Of a DNA stretch of 33,519 bases, positions 7,140 through 14,570 are shown one piece after another. Where the stretch lies: NCBI GenBank assembly GCA_021847245.1, contig JAJZUC010000029.1:1-33519 (forward strand), given 5' to 3'. The position numbers were made by a program, and so were the translations under genes. The notes beneath the pieces were generated by a model that was given only the letters and a program-made list of their open reading frames with translations, did not search any database and was not told where the DNA came from. This stretch comes from Deltaproteobacteria bacterium (lineage in GTDB: Bacteria; Desulfobacterota; Desulfuromonadia; Geobacterales; Geobacteraceae). Positions within the stretch are counted from its first letter, which is position 1. Each line of letters begins with the position of its first letter.

Positions 7140-9752
7140 ATGCTCACCGTTGATCTGAAAGCCCTCCTCAATCGCCTGAACCCCCACTGCAGCCGCGCTC
7201 TGGAAGGGGCGGCCGGGCTCTGCGTGGCCCGCGGCCACTACGAGGTGACCGTGGAGCACCTCCTGGCGCGCCTCCTGGACGAACCGGAGGGGGACCTTCC
7301 CGCCATCCTCCGCGCCTTCGAGGCGGACGCCGTCGCCGTGAAATCGGGAATAACGCGGGTCCTCGACGAACTGCCCGCCGGCAACTCGGGAAAGCCGGTC
7401 TTCTCGCCGCTGCTCCTGGAGTGGCTCCAGGGAGGATGGCTCATCTCCTCCCTCGACCTGAATGGCGACAGGGTCCGCTCCGGGGCACTCCTCCTGGCGC
7501 TGCTGGCCCGGCCGCTCCAGCTCACGGCCGGCCGCTACGTGGACCTATTGATGCCGATCGGCAGAGAGACGCTCCTCTCCCGCTTCGGCACGGCGACGGC
7601 CGGCTCGGCGGAGAACGGCGCCCCGGCTTCCCGCCCCGCCGCAGACGGGGCCGCACCCGGGGGAGGAACGGCCCTCGCCCGCTTCTGCACCGACTACACC
7701 ACCAAGGCGGCCGACGGCGGGATCGACCCGGTCTTCGGCCGGGACCGGGAGATCGCCCAGATGGTCGACATACTGGCCCGGCGCCGGAAGAACAACCCCA
7801 TCGTGGTGGGGGAGGCGGGGGTCGGCAAGACCGCCGTGGTGGAGGGGCTGGCCCTGCGGATCGTGGAGGGGGACGTCCCCGAGGCGCTGCGGGAGGTGAG
7901 GCTCCTGGGGCTGGATCTGGGGCTCCTCCAGGCGGGAGCCGGGGTGAAGGGGGAGTTCGAGAACCGGCTGAAGGGGGTCATCGAGGAAGTTAAAGGCTCT
8001 CCCCTGCCGGTGATTCTCTTCATCGACGAGGCCCACACCATCATAGGCGCCGGGGGACAGGCGGGAGGAGGTGACGCGGCAAACCTCCTTAAGCCGGCCC
8101 TCGCGAGGGGGGAGCTGCGGACCATCGCCGCCACCACCTGGAGCGAGTACAAGAAGTACTTCGAGAAGGACGCGGCCCTGGCCCGGCGCTTCCAGCCGGT
8201 GAAGCTGGACGAGCCCTCCGTGGAGACGGCGGTCGTGATCCTGCGGGGGCTCAAGGAGAACTACGAGGCGGCCCACGGCGTCACCATCCGCGATGACGCG
8301 ATCCGGGCGGCGGCCGAGCTCTCCTCGCGCTACCTCTCGGGACGGCAGCTCCCGGACAAGGCGGTGGATCTCCTCGACACGGCGGCGGCCCGGGTGAAGA
8401 TCCTCCTCACCGGCAAGCCGGGAGCCATGGAGGAGAAGGAGCGTCGCATCCAGGCCCTGGAGCGGGAGGAGGCGGCCCTCTCCCGCGATCGCCTCCACGG
8501 CCGGGCCGTGGACGAAGAGCGCCTCCAGACGCTGGCGGAGGAGCTGACGACGCTGCGGGAAGAGCTGGCGGCCGTCACGGAGCGCTGGCACCGGGAACGG
8601 GAGCTGGCGGCGGAGGTCGTCTCACTCCGGAAGGAAATGCGTGGGGGTGGCCTCATGGCACAGGTGGCAGAGGCCACGGCCCGCCTGGCGGAATTCCAGG
8701 GAGAATCCCCCCTCCTCAGGATCGAGGTGGACCCGGAGGTGGTGGCGCGGGTGGTGGCCGACTGGACCGGCATCCCCCTGGGGAGCCTCCGGAAAGACCG
8801 GGCCGCCGGGGTCCTCGCCCTGGAGGAGGATCTGCGCCGGCGCATCCGGGGGCAGGAGCCGGCGCTCTCCGCCGTGGCCGAGGTCCTGCGCGCATCGGCG
8901 GCGGGGCTCAAGGAGCCGCGCCAGCCCCTCGGGGTCTTCCTCCTGGTGGGGCCCTCGGGGGTGGGGAAGACCGAGACGGCCCTGGCGGTGGCGGACCTCC
9001 TCTTCGGCGGCGAGCGTTTCCTCACCACCATCAACATGAGCGAGTTCCAGGAGCGTCACACCACGAGCCGCCTCATCGGCTCGCCGCCCGGATACGTGGG
9101 GTACGGCGAGGGAGGGGTCCTCACCGAGGCGGTCCGCCGACAGCCCTATTCGGTGGTCCTCCTGGACGAGGTGGAGAAGGCGAACCCCGACGTCCTCAAC
9201 CTCTTCTACCAGGTCTTCGACAAGGGAATGCTCGCCGACGGCGAGGGGCGGGTGATCGACTTCGCCAACACGGTCATCTTCCTGACGAGCAACCTCGCCT
9301 CGGAGGTCATCACCACCCTCTGCGGCGGAGAGCGCCAGCCGACGGCCGAAGAGCTCACCGCCGCCATCCGCCCCCACCTCGCCCGGCACTTCAAGCCGGC
9401 GCTCCTCGCCCGGATGACGGTGGTCCCCTACCTGAGCCTCGCCCCGGCGTACCTGGAGGAGATTGTCACCCTCAAGCTCGGCCGGGTTGCGGAGCGGCTC
9501 CGGGAGAACAGCCGGACGGAGCTCTCGTGGGCGCCTGCGGTCACGGCCCGCGTCGCCGCCCGCTGCACCGAGGTGGAGAGCGGTGCCCGCACCATCGACC
9601 ACATCCTGCGGGGCACGCTTCTCCCGCTCCTCTCCCGGGAGCTCCTCACCCGGCTCGGCACGGGGGAGGCGCCGGAGGCGATCCGCCTCGATACGACCGA
9701 TGACGGCTCCTTCGCCGTTTCCTTTGATACCGACGGAGGTACGAACCCATGA
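7140..9752 (+). CDS. clpV: T6SS sheath-disassembly ATPase ClpV (TssH)
   Basis: This 870-residue AAA+ protein is the Clp-family ATPase that recycles the contracted T6SS sheath. It has an N-terminal Clp repeat domain (about 1-150) and a first AAA module with Walker A GEAGVGKT at 224-231 and Walker B VILFIDEAHT at 291-300. A coiled-coil middle region (about 425-500) follows, then a second AAA module with Walker A GPSGVGKT at 604-611 and Walker B VVLLDEVEK at 672-680, and a C-terminal D2-small domain. The N-domain diverges from ClpB and the linker before D1 is Ala/Gly/Pro-rich, as in ClpV. With vgrG nearby, ClpV is far more likely than the heat-shock ClpB. The stop overlaps the next start (ATGA). 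GC is very high compared with the effector genes before it. The sheath and baseplate genes are not in this window. Confidence 0.93.
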   Translation: MLTVDLKALLNRLNPHCSRALEGAAGLCVARGHYEVTVEHLLARLLDEPEGDLPAILRAFEADAVAVKSGITRVLDELPAGNSGKPVFSPLLLEWLQGGWLISSLDLNGDRVRSGALLLALLARPLQLTAGRYVDLLMPIGRETLLSRFGTATAGSAENGAPASRPAADGAAPGGGTALARFCTDYTTKAADGGIDPVFGRDREIAQMVDILARRRKNNPIVVGEAGVGKTAVVEGLALRIVEGDVPEALREVRLLGLDLGLLQAGAGVKGEFENRLKGVIEEVKGSPLPVILFIDEAHTIIGAGGQAGGGDAANLLKPALARGELRTIAATTWSEYKKYFEKDAALARRFQPVKLDEPSVETAVVILRGLKENYEAAHGVTIRDDAIRAAAELSSRYLSGRQLPDKAVDLLDTAAARVKILLTGKPGAMEEKERRIQALEREEAALSRDRLHGRAVDEERLQTLAEELTTLREELAAVTERWHRERELAAEVVSLRKEMRGGGLMAQVAEATARLAEFQGESPLLRIEVDPEVVARVVADWTGIPLGSLRKDRAAGVLALEEDLRRRIRGQEPALSAVAEVLRASAAGLKEPRQPLGVFLLVGPSGVGKTETALAVADLLFGGERFLTTINMSEFQERHTTSRLIGSPPGYVGYGEGGVLTEAVRRQPYSVVLLDEVEKANPDVLNLFYQVFDKGMLADGEGRVIDFANTVIFLTSNLASEVITTLCGGERQPTAEELTAAIRPHLARHFKPALLARMTVVPYLSLAPAYLEEIVTLKLGRVAERLRENSRTELSWAPAVTARVAARCTEVESGARTIDHILRGTLLPLLSRELLTRLGTGEAPEAIRLDTTDDGSFAVSFDTDGGTNP

Positions 9753-10195
9753 CCCAGCATCGCCAACGGACCCGCTTCGCCAGGATGGCGCTCCTTCTGT
9801 TCCTCCCGCTCACCGCGGCCTGCACCACCATGAACGCACCGCCCGCCGCCGAGCACACCGCCCCCCAGGCTCCGGGAGTCGGCTTCGAGGCGGGAATTCC
9901 CGCCTCCCCTCCCGCCCCGCTTAACCCCGCGCCGGTGCCGGCGCAGCCCCCCTCCCCGGCCGTCCAACCGGCAGCCGCCCCGGCGCCGGTCGCCGGCCGG
10001 ATCAGGCCCCATCACAAATACGTGAACGTGCGCCCCGATCCGTCGTCCCGGCATAAACCGGTCGCTGTCCTCCAGGGAGGGAAGCGGATCGAAATCCTCG
10101 GCGAAGAGGGAAACTGGGTGAAGATCCGCTGGAGCCGGGGGAAAAGGGAGCTCGAGGGGTGGGTATTCAGGAAGTACGTGGAAGGGCAGAAGTAA
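9749..10195 (+). CDS. SH3-domain lipoprotein coupled to clpV
   Basis: A 148-residue predicted lipoprotein. The signal sequence ends in the lipobox LTAAC, so C25 would be lipidated. The residue after it is Thr, which favours the outer membrane. A long Ala/Pro-rich linker (about 28-83) reaches a C-terminal bacterial SH3 domain (about 90-146) with the typical YVNVRPDPSS, GKRIEILGEEGNWVKIRW and GWVFRKYV segments. SH3b domains often bind peptidoglycan. The start codon overlaps the clpV stop (ATGA), so it is co-translated with clpV. It is too short and has the wrong fold for TssJ, the known T6SS lipoprotein. A structural or wall-anchoring accessory role in the T6SS is an inference from coupling. 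Confidence 0.85.
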   Translation: MTQHRQRTRFARMALLLFLPLTAACTTMNAPPAAEHTAPQAPGVGFEAGIPASPPAPLNPAPVPAQPPSPAVQPAAAPAPVAGRIRPHHKYVNVRPDPSSRHKPVAVLQGGKRIEILGEEGNWVKIRWSRGKRELEGWVFRKYVEGQK

Positions 10196-10219
10196 GCTGC
10201 CGCCCCAAAACATGAACTA

Positions 10220-10255
10220 AAAAAGGGTTGGCCCTATTATCGGCCAACCCTTTTT
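10220..10255. terminator. bidirectional rho-independent terminator
   Basis: A perfect hairpin with arms AAAAAGGGTTGGCC (10220-10233) and GGCCAACCCTTTTT (10242-10255) around an 8-base loop. Both strands end in a T-run, so it can stop transcription from the clpV-SH3 operon on + and from the aminotransferase on -, whose stop is only about 20 bp away. Confidence 0.93.
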
Positions 10256-10273
10256 CATTCAGCAGACGTATGC

Positions 10274-11578
10274 TCAGGAGTTCAGATATTCCTTGATCTT
10301 CCCGGCCAGGGTCTGGTAGATCCGCAGGCACTCGGCCTCGTCCTTTTCCAGCAGCGTCACCCGGAACCCCTGCAGCGGGGTGTTGAAGGAGGAGAGCGGG
10401 ACGATGCAGATGCCGGTGCTCGCCAGGATGTAGTAGACGAGGCGCTTGTCCGGGGAGACGCCGGGGGCGTTCACCAGGCTCTCCACCAGCTCCCGCACCT
10501 CGGCGTTCTCGATGGGGAGGGACTGGCGGCCGGTGAGAAGGCCGTCCCGGAACGCCACCGACATGTAGAAGGCGCCGTTGGTCCGGTTGACCATGAGCCC
10601 CGGGACCTCCTTCAGGCAGTCGTAAGTGATGTTGCTCATCCGCTCGTAGCGCCGGATCCGCTCCCGGAGGTAGGTCTGGTACTCGGGGTGCTGCATGATG
10701 GCCGGGATGCACTTCTGCGGCAGGGTGGTGGAGCAGACCTCGTTCATCTTGGCGGAGAGGATGGAGTTGACGTATTTTTTGAACCGCTCGTCGCGGCCGT
10801 AGTTGTAGACCTCGATCCAGCCGCAGCGGGAGCCGGGCCACGGCACCTCCTTGGAGATCCCCTTCATGGCGATGGCCGGCACGTCGCCAATGACGTCGGA
10901 GATGGGGACGGTGCTCTCGCCGTTGTAGGTGATGTTGTTGTAGACCTCGTCGGCGATGATGAAGAGCTCGTACCGGCGGGCGATGGCGACGATCCGCTCC
11001 AGGGTCTCCTTCGGATAGACCATGCCGGTGGGGTTGTCGGGGTTGATGAGGAGGATGCCGGAGATCTGGGGGTTGTACCGGACGTGGTTCTCCAGGTCCT
11101 CCAGGTCGGGATACCAGCGGTCCTCGGGCTTCAGCCGGTAGCAGACCGGCGAGGCGAGGGCGTGGGCCGCCTCTCCGATGGAGTGGGTGGTGTAGGTGGG
11201 GGAAGGCATCAGCACCCGGGTCTCGTGGCGCAGGTTTCCGTAGACCGTGGAGATGGCGTCCCCCAGGCCGTTGAAGAAGATGATGTCGTCGGGGGTTATC
11301 CGGGCCCCGCCGCGCCGGTTGGTGAGCCCGCAGAGAAACTCCCGGGTCTCCAGGACGCCGCGGGTGTGGCAGTACCCCCAGGTGTCGTTCTCCATCACCT
11401 CATTGGCCACGATCTCCTTCATCCAGCGGGGGATCTCCTCCCCCTTGACGATGGGATCGCCGATGTTCTCCCAGTTGATCTTCACCCCGTGCTTCTGGAG
11501 CTTCTCCGCCACGTTCACGATGTTGCGGATCTCGTAGGTCAGTTCGCCCGCGCCGGGCGTCACCAGTTCGTTTCTCAC
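10274..11578 (-). CDS. PLP-dependent class I/II aminotransferase (alanine-type candidate)
   Basis: A 434-residue fold-type I aminotransferase. Seen: NPDNPTG at 179-185, the D210-E-V-Y motif that contacts the pyridoxal ring nitrogen, and the Schiff-base lysine K243 in ISKEVPWPGSRCGW with the following arginine. Such enzymes transfer amino groups between amino acids and 2-oxoacids such as pyruvate or 2-oxoglutarate. The length is slightly above AspC (about 400) because of insertions such as the segment around residues 390-410. The start is a GTG with GGGGGA upstream; the nearby ATG at 11583 is in another frame and stops at once. The 240 bp before it hold an apparent attenuator with an Ala-rich leader peptide, which hints that the enzyme makes alanine or a related amino acid. 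The exact substrate is not shown by the protein sequence. Confidence 0.93.
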   Translation of the reverse strand: MRNELVTPGAGELTYEIRNIVNVAEKLQKHGVKINWENIGDPIVKGEEIPRWMKEIVANEVMENDTWGYCHTRGVLETREFLCGLTNRRGGARITPDDIIFFNGLGDAISTVYGNLRHETRVLMPSPTYTTHSIGEAAHALASPVCYRLKPEDRWYPDLEDLENHVRYNPQISGILLINPDNPTGMVYPKETLERIVAIARRYELFIIADEVYNNITYNGESTVPISDVIGDVPAIAMKGISKEVPWPGSRCGWIEVYNYGRDERFKKYVNSILSAKMNEVCSTTLPQKCIPAIMQHPEYQTYLRERIRRYERMSNITYDCLKEVPGLMVNRTNGAFYMSVAFRDGLLTGRQSLPIENAEVRELVESLVNAPGVSPDKRLVYYILASTGICIVPLSSFNTPLQGFRVTLLEKDEAECLRIYQTLAGKIKEYLNS

Positions 11579-11610
11579 GTCATCCCCCGTTTTCGATGGT
11601 GTGTTGCAGC

Positions 11611-11649
11611 CTGAAACGACAAAGGCCGCGGGGACTACCCACGGCCTTT
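11611..11649 (-). terminator. attenuator-type hairpin in aminotransferase leader
   Basis: On the - strand, AAAGGCCGTGGG (11649-11638 region) can pair with CCCGCGGCCTTT (11632-11621) over 12 pairs, including one G-U, with a 5-base loop. It is followed by TTTGTCGTTT, a broken U-tract. It lies after the stop of the leader peptide and about 43 bp before the aminotransferase start. The segment GCCGCGG inside the leader's alanine codons (11713-11719) is complementary to CCGCGGC in the 3' arm (11625-11631), so an alternative fold is possible. Termination and antitermination are inferred from this layout. Confidence 0.6.
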
Positions 11650-11677
11650 CGATATCTGAAGCGCAGACAACGGCTCC

Positions 11678-11767
11678 TTACACGGCAGCGGGCACCCCTG
11701 CGGCGCTGATCGCCGCGGCGCTGATAGCTCGTGCTGCCATGATGATGGAAACGGTGTTTTTCTTCAT
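11678..11767 (-). CDS. alanine-rich leader peptide (attenuator)
   Basis: A 29-codon frame from ATG 11767 to TAA 11678 lies between the promoter and the hairpin that precedes the aminotransferase gene. Ten of its 29 residues are Ala, clustered in the second half (ISAAAISAAG, then PAAV), with four Ile and three Val. The N-terminus is MKKNTVSII. This is the layout of amino-acid leader peptides, where ribosome stalling at scarce charged tRNA switches RNA folding. Alanine (or Ala plus Ile/Val) would be the sensed amino acid. No Shine-Dalgarno sequence is visible before the ATG; the -10 element ends 7 bases upstream, so the transcript may be leaderless. High GC favours Ala codons by chance, so composition alone is not proof. 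Confidence 0.55.
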   Translation of the reverse strand: MKKNTVSIIMAARAISAAAISAAGVPAAV

Positions 11768-11774
11768 AGGGATT

Positions 11775-11803
11775 CGAATAACACAGCGTTTTTGGCAAGT
11801 CAA
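11775..11803 (-). promoter_or_regulatory. sigma-70-type promoter for aminotransferase leader
   Basis: On the - strand, TTGACT (11803-11798) is followed after exactly 17 bases by TATTCG (11780-11775). The -35 box is 5/6 to consensus and the -10 box is weak (3/6). The first base of the leader-peptide ATG (11767) is 8 bases after the -10 box, about where transcription would begin. Confidence 0.5.
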
Positions 11804-11818
11804 CGCTTTTTTGGCCGG

Positions 11819-12418
11819 TCACCGCAGGCCGATCAGGAGCCGGCCGTCCTCGTCCCGCCACTGGAGCCAGCCGATGAGGGTGAGGTCGAAGAGGACCCGG
11901 GCGCGGTCCCCCTGGACCTCGACGATCCGGAGCGGGGTTTCCGGCGTGAGGGCCCGCAGCTGCGGCGCTTGGGGGGAAGGGGCGGAGCGGAGCGCGTAAT
12001 GCGGCTTCCTGAGCCCCGGCAGAAGCCGGACCGTTCTCCCTTTCAGAAACTCTTCCCAGGAGAGGAACGACCAGCTCCGCCGCTCCTCCACCCACCCGTC
12101 CCGCCCCGCATCGTCGTAGGCGACCCGATACCACGCGCCCCGCTTTGCCATGACCGCCAGGGGGTAGCTCTCTGCCGGGCTCGACGCAAGCGGGATGCGG
12201 GGGAGGGAAGCGACGCTCTGCTCGGCGATCCGGCCGACCCCGGGCGCGCGGTAGAGGACGAAGGTGGGAGGTACGCCGTCGCGGTCGGCAAGGGAGGGGC
12301 GAACGAGAAGAACCCCGATTCCCGCGTCGGGGCGCGGCGGCCGCGGGGCGGCGCCGGCTGCGGCAGGGAGGGCCGCCAGAAGGAGGAGCAGGACCAGGAT
12401 CCGCACGGCGAGGGTCAC
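11819..12418 (-). CDS. exported SH3-like domain protein
   Basis: A 199-residue protein with a strong signal peptide (VRILVLLLLLAALPAAAGA; probable cleavage near residue 23-24, no lipobox). Two SH3-like modules can be made out: one ending in YPLAVMAKRGAWYRVAYDD..GWVEER (about 85-112) and a weaker one at about 135-195 (LRSAPSPQAPQLRALTPETP ... IGWLQWRDEDGR). Bacterial SH3 domains at the cell surface often bind wall peptides, but no enzymatic motif is present. The GTG start overlaps the TGA of the upstream wbuC-like gene, so it is the last gene of a tight three-gene operon. Function unknown. Confidence 0.8.
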   Translation of the reverse strand: MTLAVRILVLLLLLAALPAAAGAAPRPPRPDAGIGVLLVRPSLADRDGVPPTFVLYRAPGVGRIAEQSVASLPRIPLASSPAESYPLAVMAKRGAWYRVAYDDAGRDGWVEERRSWSFLSWEEFLKGRTVRLLPGLRKPHYALRSAPSPQAPQLRALTPETPLRIVEVQGDRARVLFDLTLIGWLQWRDEDGRLLIGLR

Positions 12419-12897
12419 GACGACCGGAAGAGAGCCGCGAGGGAGTCGAGATAGGCCGGGGCCGCCTCGTCCCCCTCGGCGGGGGCCCAGGGGGCCTTTT
12501 CGGCCGCCGTCAGGGGGAGGTAGGGGCCGGCCTTGGCCTCGAAGAAGACCGTCCCGGCGGCAAGCCCCAGGACGGTATGAAACTCGCCGTGGGGGATGTC
12601 GACGGCAACGGCCTCCCCGCCGGGGCGAAGGACGCGGGTGCCGGTCACGTTCCCCTCCCCGTCGAAGGAGACGACGCCGAGAAGGCCGCGGAGGACCACC
12701 ATCGATTCGTCCTTCAGCGGGTCGAGGTGCCGGTGGGGCTGGATGTACGACCCCGGCTCGATGGCGTTCAGGAGCCGGTGGCAGCAGAAATCGTCGGAGG
12801 GGTGGAGGTTATGGTTTTTCCGCCGCCGCGGGGCGGCGGCGGCCTGGGCCGACACCTCGTCGAGGAGGAGGCTGGTGATGATCCGCATCCCCTCCAC
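12415..12897 (-). CDS. WbuC-family cupin metalloprotein
   Basis: A 160-residue cupin of the WbuC type, recognised by RKNHNLHPSDDF near residue 26, PGSYIQPHRHLDPLKDE at 48-64 and GTVFFEAKAGPY further on. H55, H57, E64 and H107 are candidate metal ligands of the cupin barrel. WbuC homologues often sit in surface polysaccharide clusters and their reaction is unsettled; no such cluster is seen here. It is the middle gene of an operon, one base after the stop of the VOC gene and overlapping the SH3 gene. The start could be GTG 12897 or ATG 12888; GGAGGGG is well spaced for neither, so the choice is open. Confidence 0.88.
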   Translation of the reverse strand: MEGMRIITSLLLDEVSAQAAAAPRRRKNHNLHPSDDFCCHRLLNAIEPGSYIQPHRHLDPLKDESMVVLRGLLGVVSFDGEGNVTGTRVLRPGGEAVAVDIPHGEFHTVLGLAAGTVFFEAKAGPYLPLTAAEKAPWAPAEGDEAAPAYLDSLAALFRSS

Positions 12898-12898
12898 C

Positions 12899-13249
12899 CT
12901 ACCGGTCCACGAGGGCGAAGAGGTTGCCGTCCGGATCGGCCACCACCGCCATCTTTCCCCAGGGGCTCTGCTCCAGGGGCTGCTCGAAGCGGGCCCCCTG
13001 CTCGGAGAGCGCGCGGCAGAAGCCGTCGATATCCTTTACCCGCAGGGTGATCCCGGTGTGGCGCCCCGCCAGCGCCCGGGCCTCTTCGGTCAGGGCCAGG
13101 GCCACCCCCAGCGTGGTCCCGCCCGGGAAAAACTCCATCATCGTCATCCCCTCCTGAGAGAGGGGGAGCCTCAGCTGCTCCTTGTAGAAGCGCTTCGCCG
13201 CCTCGAAGTCGCGAACGAAGACCACCACGTTCTTCATGGCTTCAACCAT
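12899..13249 (-). CDS. VOC (glyoxalase/dioxygenase) superfamily protein
   Basis: A 116-residue single-module VOC protein. Seen: KNVVVFVRDFEAAKRFYKEQL at the N-terminus (the beta-alpha start of the fold), HTGITLRVKDIDGFCRALSEQG in the middle and the closing ADPDGNLFALVDR. VOC proteins act as lyases, isomerases, dioxygenases or resistance proteins, usually with a metal; the substrate cannot be read here. I chose ATG 13249 because GCGAGG lies 6 bases before it; a longer frame to 13339 would add 30 residues running back into the terminator region. It opens the VOC-WbuC-SH3 operon with almost no gaps. Confidence 0.85.
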   Translation of the reverse strand: MVEAMKNVVVFVRDFEAAKRFYKEQLRLPLSQEGMTMMEFFPGGTTLGVALALTEEARALAGRHTGITLRVKDIDGFCRALSEQGARFEQPLEQSPWGKMAVVADPDGNLFALVDR

Positions 13250-13340
13250 GTCATACCTCGCAAAACTGGTCCGTAATATCAGGGGGAAGATACCAGAGGC
13301 GTCCGCCCGCCGCAAGAAGAACCTGCGGACGGCGGGCATG

Positions 13341-13377
13341 AAAAAGGCGTCCGGGCTGCGAGGCTTCGGACGCCTTT
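13341..13377 (-). terminator. rho-independent terminator after hydrogenase operon
   Basis: AAAGGCGTCCG (13343-13353) pairs with CGGACGCCTTT (13367-13377) around a 13-base loop. Reading on the - strand, the stem ends in a run of five T, about 45 bp after the stop of the hydrogenase protease gene. The + strand side also ends TTTCTTAT, but no + gene needs it. Confidence 0.85.
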
Positions 13378-13419
13378 CTTATAAATCTGGCCGGGCGAGC
13401 ACGAGATTCGTCCTATGAA

Positions 13420-13890
13420 TCACCCGGGGCTGATCCCCCATCCGGCCAGTTCCGCCTGTACCCTATCCACGAGATACTCCACCCGCTCCGCCACCGCCGG
13501 CGAGAGCTCCATCCCCGGCTCGATGCTCGCCGGCTGCACCCCCCAGAGGACCATCTCGGCGGGGAGGTTCCCCTGGAGCTCCGCCACGGCCAGGAGGTCC
13601 TGAAGCCCCATCTGGTGAGGGGAGAGCTTGGTCCGGAACGCCAGCGGGATCTCCTCCCCTTCGAGCCGCATAACCGTGCCCGGCGCTTTGCCGGTCTCCA
13701 CGGCATCCACGATGAGGAGCCGCTCCACCCCTTCGAGCCTCGGCAGGAGGTCGAGGCCGAGGGTACCGCCGTCGAGGAGCTCGACCCCGGGGGGAAAGCG
13801 GAAGCCTTCGGCAAGCCGCTGCACCACCCGGACGCCGATGCCGTCGTCAGTCATGATCAGGTTCCCGATGCCGAGGACGAGGACCGACAC
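13420..13890 (-). CDS. hyaD: hydrogenase maturation protease (HyaD/HybD type)
   Basis: A 156-residue endopeptidase that removes the C-terminal tail of the hydrogenase large subunit after nickel insertion. Seen: GIGNLIMTDDGIG at 7-19 and the three expected nickel-contact positions D16, D62 (LLIVDAV) and H92 (SPHQMG), matching E/D16, D62 and H93 of E. coli HybD. The length is normal. The GTG start is one base after the stop of the cytochrome b gene, so it is the last gene of the hydrogenase operon. A terminator follows. Its substrate is surely the adjacent large subunit, which still carries the tail to be cut. Confidence 0.95.
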   Translation of the reverse strand: MSVLVLGIGNLIMTDDGIGVRVVQRLAEGFRFPPGVELLDGGTLGLDLLPRLEGVERLLIVDAVETGKAPGTVMRLEGEEIPLAFRTKLSPHQMGLQDLLAVAELQGNLPAEMVLWGVQPASIEPGMELSPAVAERVEYLVDRVQAELAGWGISPG

Positions 13891-13891
13891 C

Positions 13892-14560
13892 CTACTCCCC
13901 CCGCTTCACCGGCTTGTAGCCGCCGAAGATGCTCGACATCACCCCGCCCCGCTCCTTCACGTCCATCAGCCAGGCGCTGTAGATGTGGTGGATGGCGAAG
14001 CCGACGAGCAGCCACATGACCATGTGGTGGGTGAGCCGCATCCCCTGGTCGCTGAAGAGGGCGTAGAGCGGGGTGAGGAGCGTGTGCATCACCCCGCCCG
14101 GGGCGTGCTCGGCGTAGAGGGCGAAGCCGGTGCCGACCATCACCAGGTAGAGGATGAAGACCAGGAGGTAGGTGGTGCCGGCCAGGGCGTTATGACCGGT
14201 GGGATGGGGGACCTTCCGGGAGATAAAGACGTAGTAGAGGAACATCCGCCCCATGTCGCGCCGCCCCTCGGGATAGAGGAACGGGACGAACTCCCGCCAG
14301 CCGGCATGGCGGTTCCCCACGAAGGCCCACCAGATGCGGCTCGCCACGCTGATGGCGAAGGTGTAGCCGGCCGTGAAGTGGACCACCCGCACCCACCCCA
14401 TGACGTAGTCCGAGGGGTCGAGCCCCAGGGTCTTGGGAGAGCCGATGTAGATGCCGGTGACCGAGAGGGCGATGATGGCGAGCATGTTGATCCAGTGGGT
14501 CGCCCGCACCGGGACCTCCCAGACGTACTCTTCGTAAAGACAGCTCCGGTTCCGTGCCAT
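13892..14560 (-). CDS. hyaC: [NiFe]-hydrogenase b-type cytochrome subunit
   Basis: A 222-residue integral membrane di-heme cytochrome b that takes electrons from the hydrogenase small subunit to the quinone pool. About four membrane segments are visible (near 24-42, 58-80, 128-148, 180-198). Candidate heme ligands are H22 (RATHWINM), H61 (RVVHFTAGY), H178 or H179 (RLTHHMVMW) and H191 or H192, in the pattern of the HyaC/HydC family. It follows the large subunit gene by 10 bp. Placement as third gene and the family pattern show that the enzyme is membrane-bound and coupled to quinone, typical of uptake hydrogenases. Confidence 0.95.
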   Translation of the reverse strand: MARNRSCLYEEYVWEVPVRATHWINMLAIIALSVTGIYIGSPKTLGLDPSDYVMGWVRVVHFTAGYTFAISVASRIWWAFVGNRHAGWREFVPFLYPEGRRDMGRMFLYYVFISRKVPHPTGHNALAGTTYLLVFILYLVMVGTGFALYAEHAPGGVMHTLLTPLYALFSDQGMRLTHHMVMWLLVGFAIHHIYSAWLMDVKERGGVMSSIFGGYKPVKRGE

Positions 14561-14570
14561 GGCTTTCCTC

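Noticed and set aside
7140-9752. Heat-shock ClpB instead of ClpV
   Set aside because: The N-domain and the Ala/Gly-rich linker before D1 differ from ClpB, and the gene sits in a T6SS island with vgrG.
9749-10195. TssJ, the T6SS outer-membrane lipoprotein
   Set aside because: The mature part is a Pro/Ala linker plus an SH3b domain, not the TssJ beta-sandwich.
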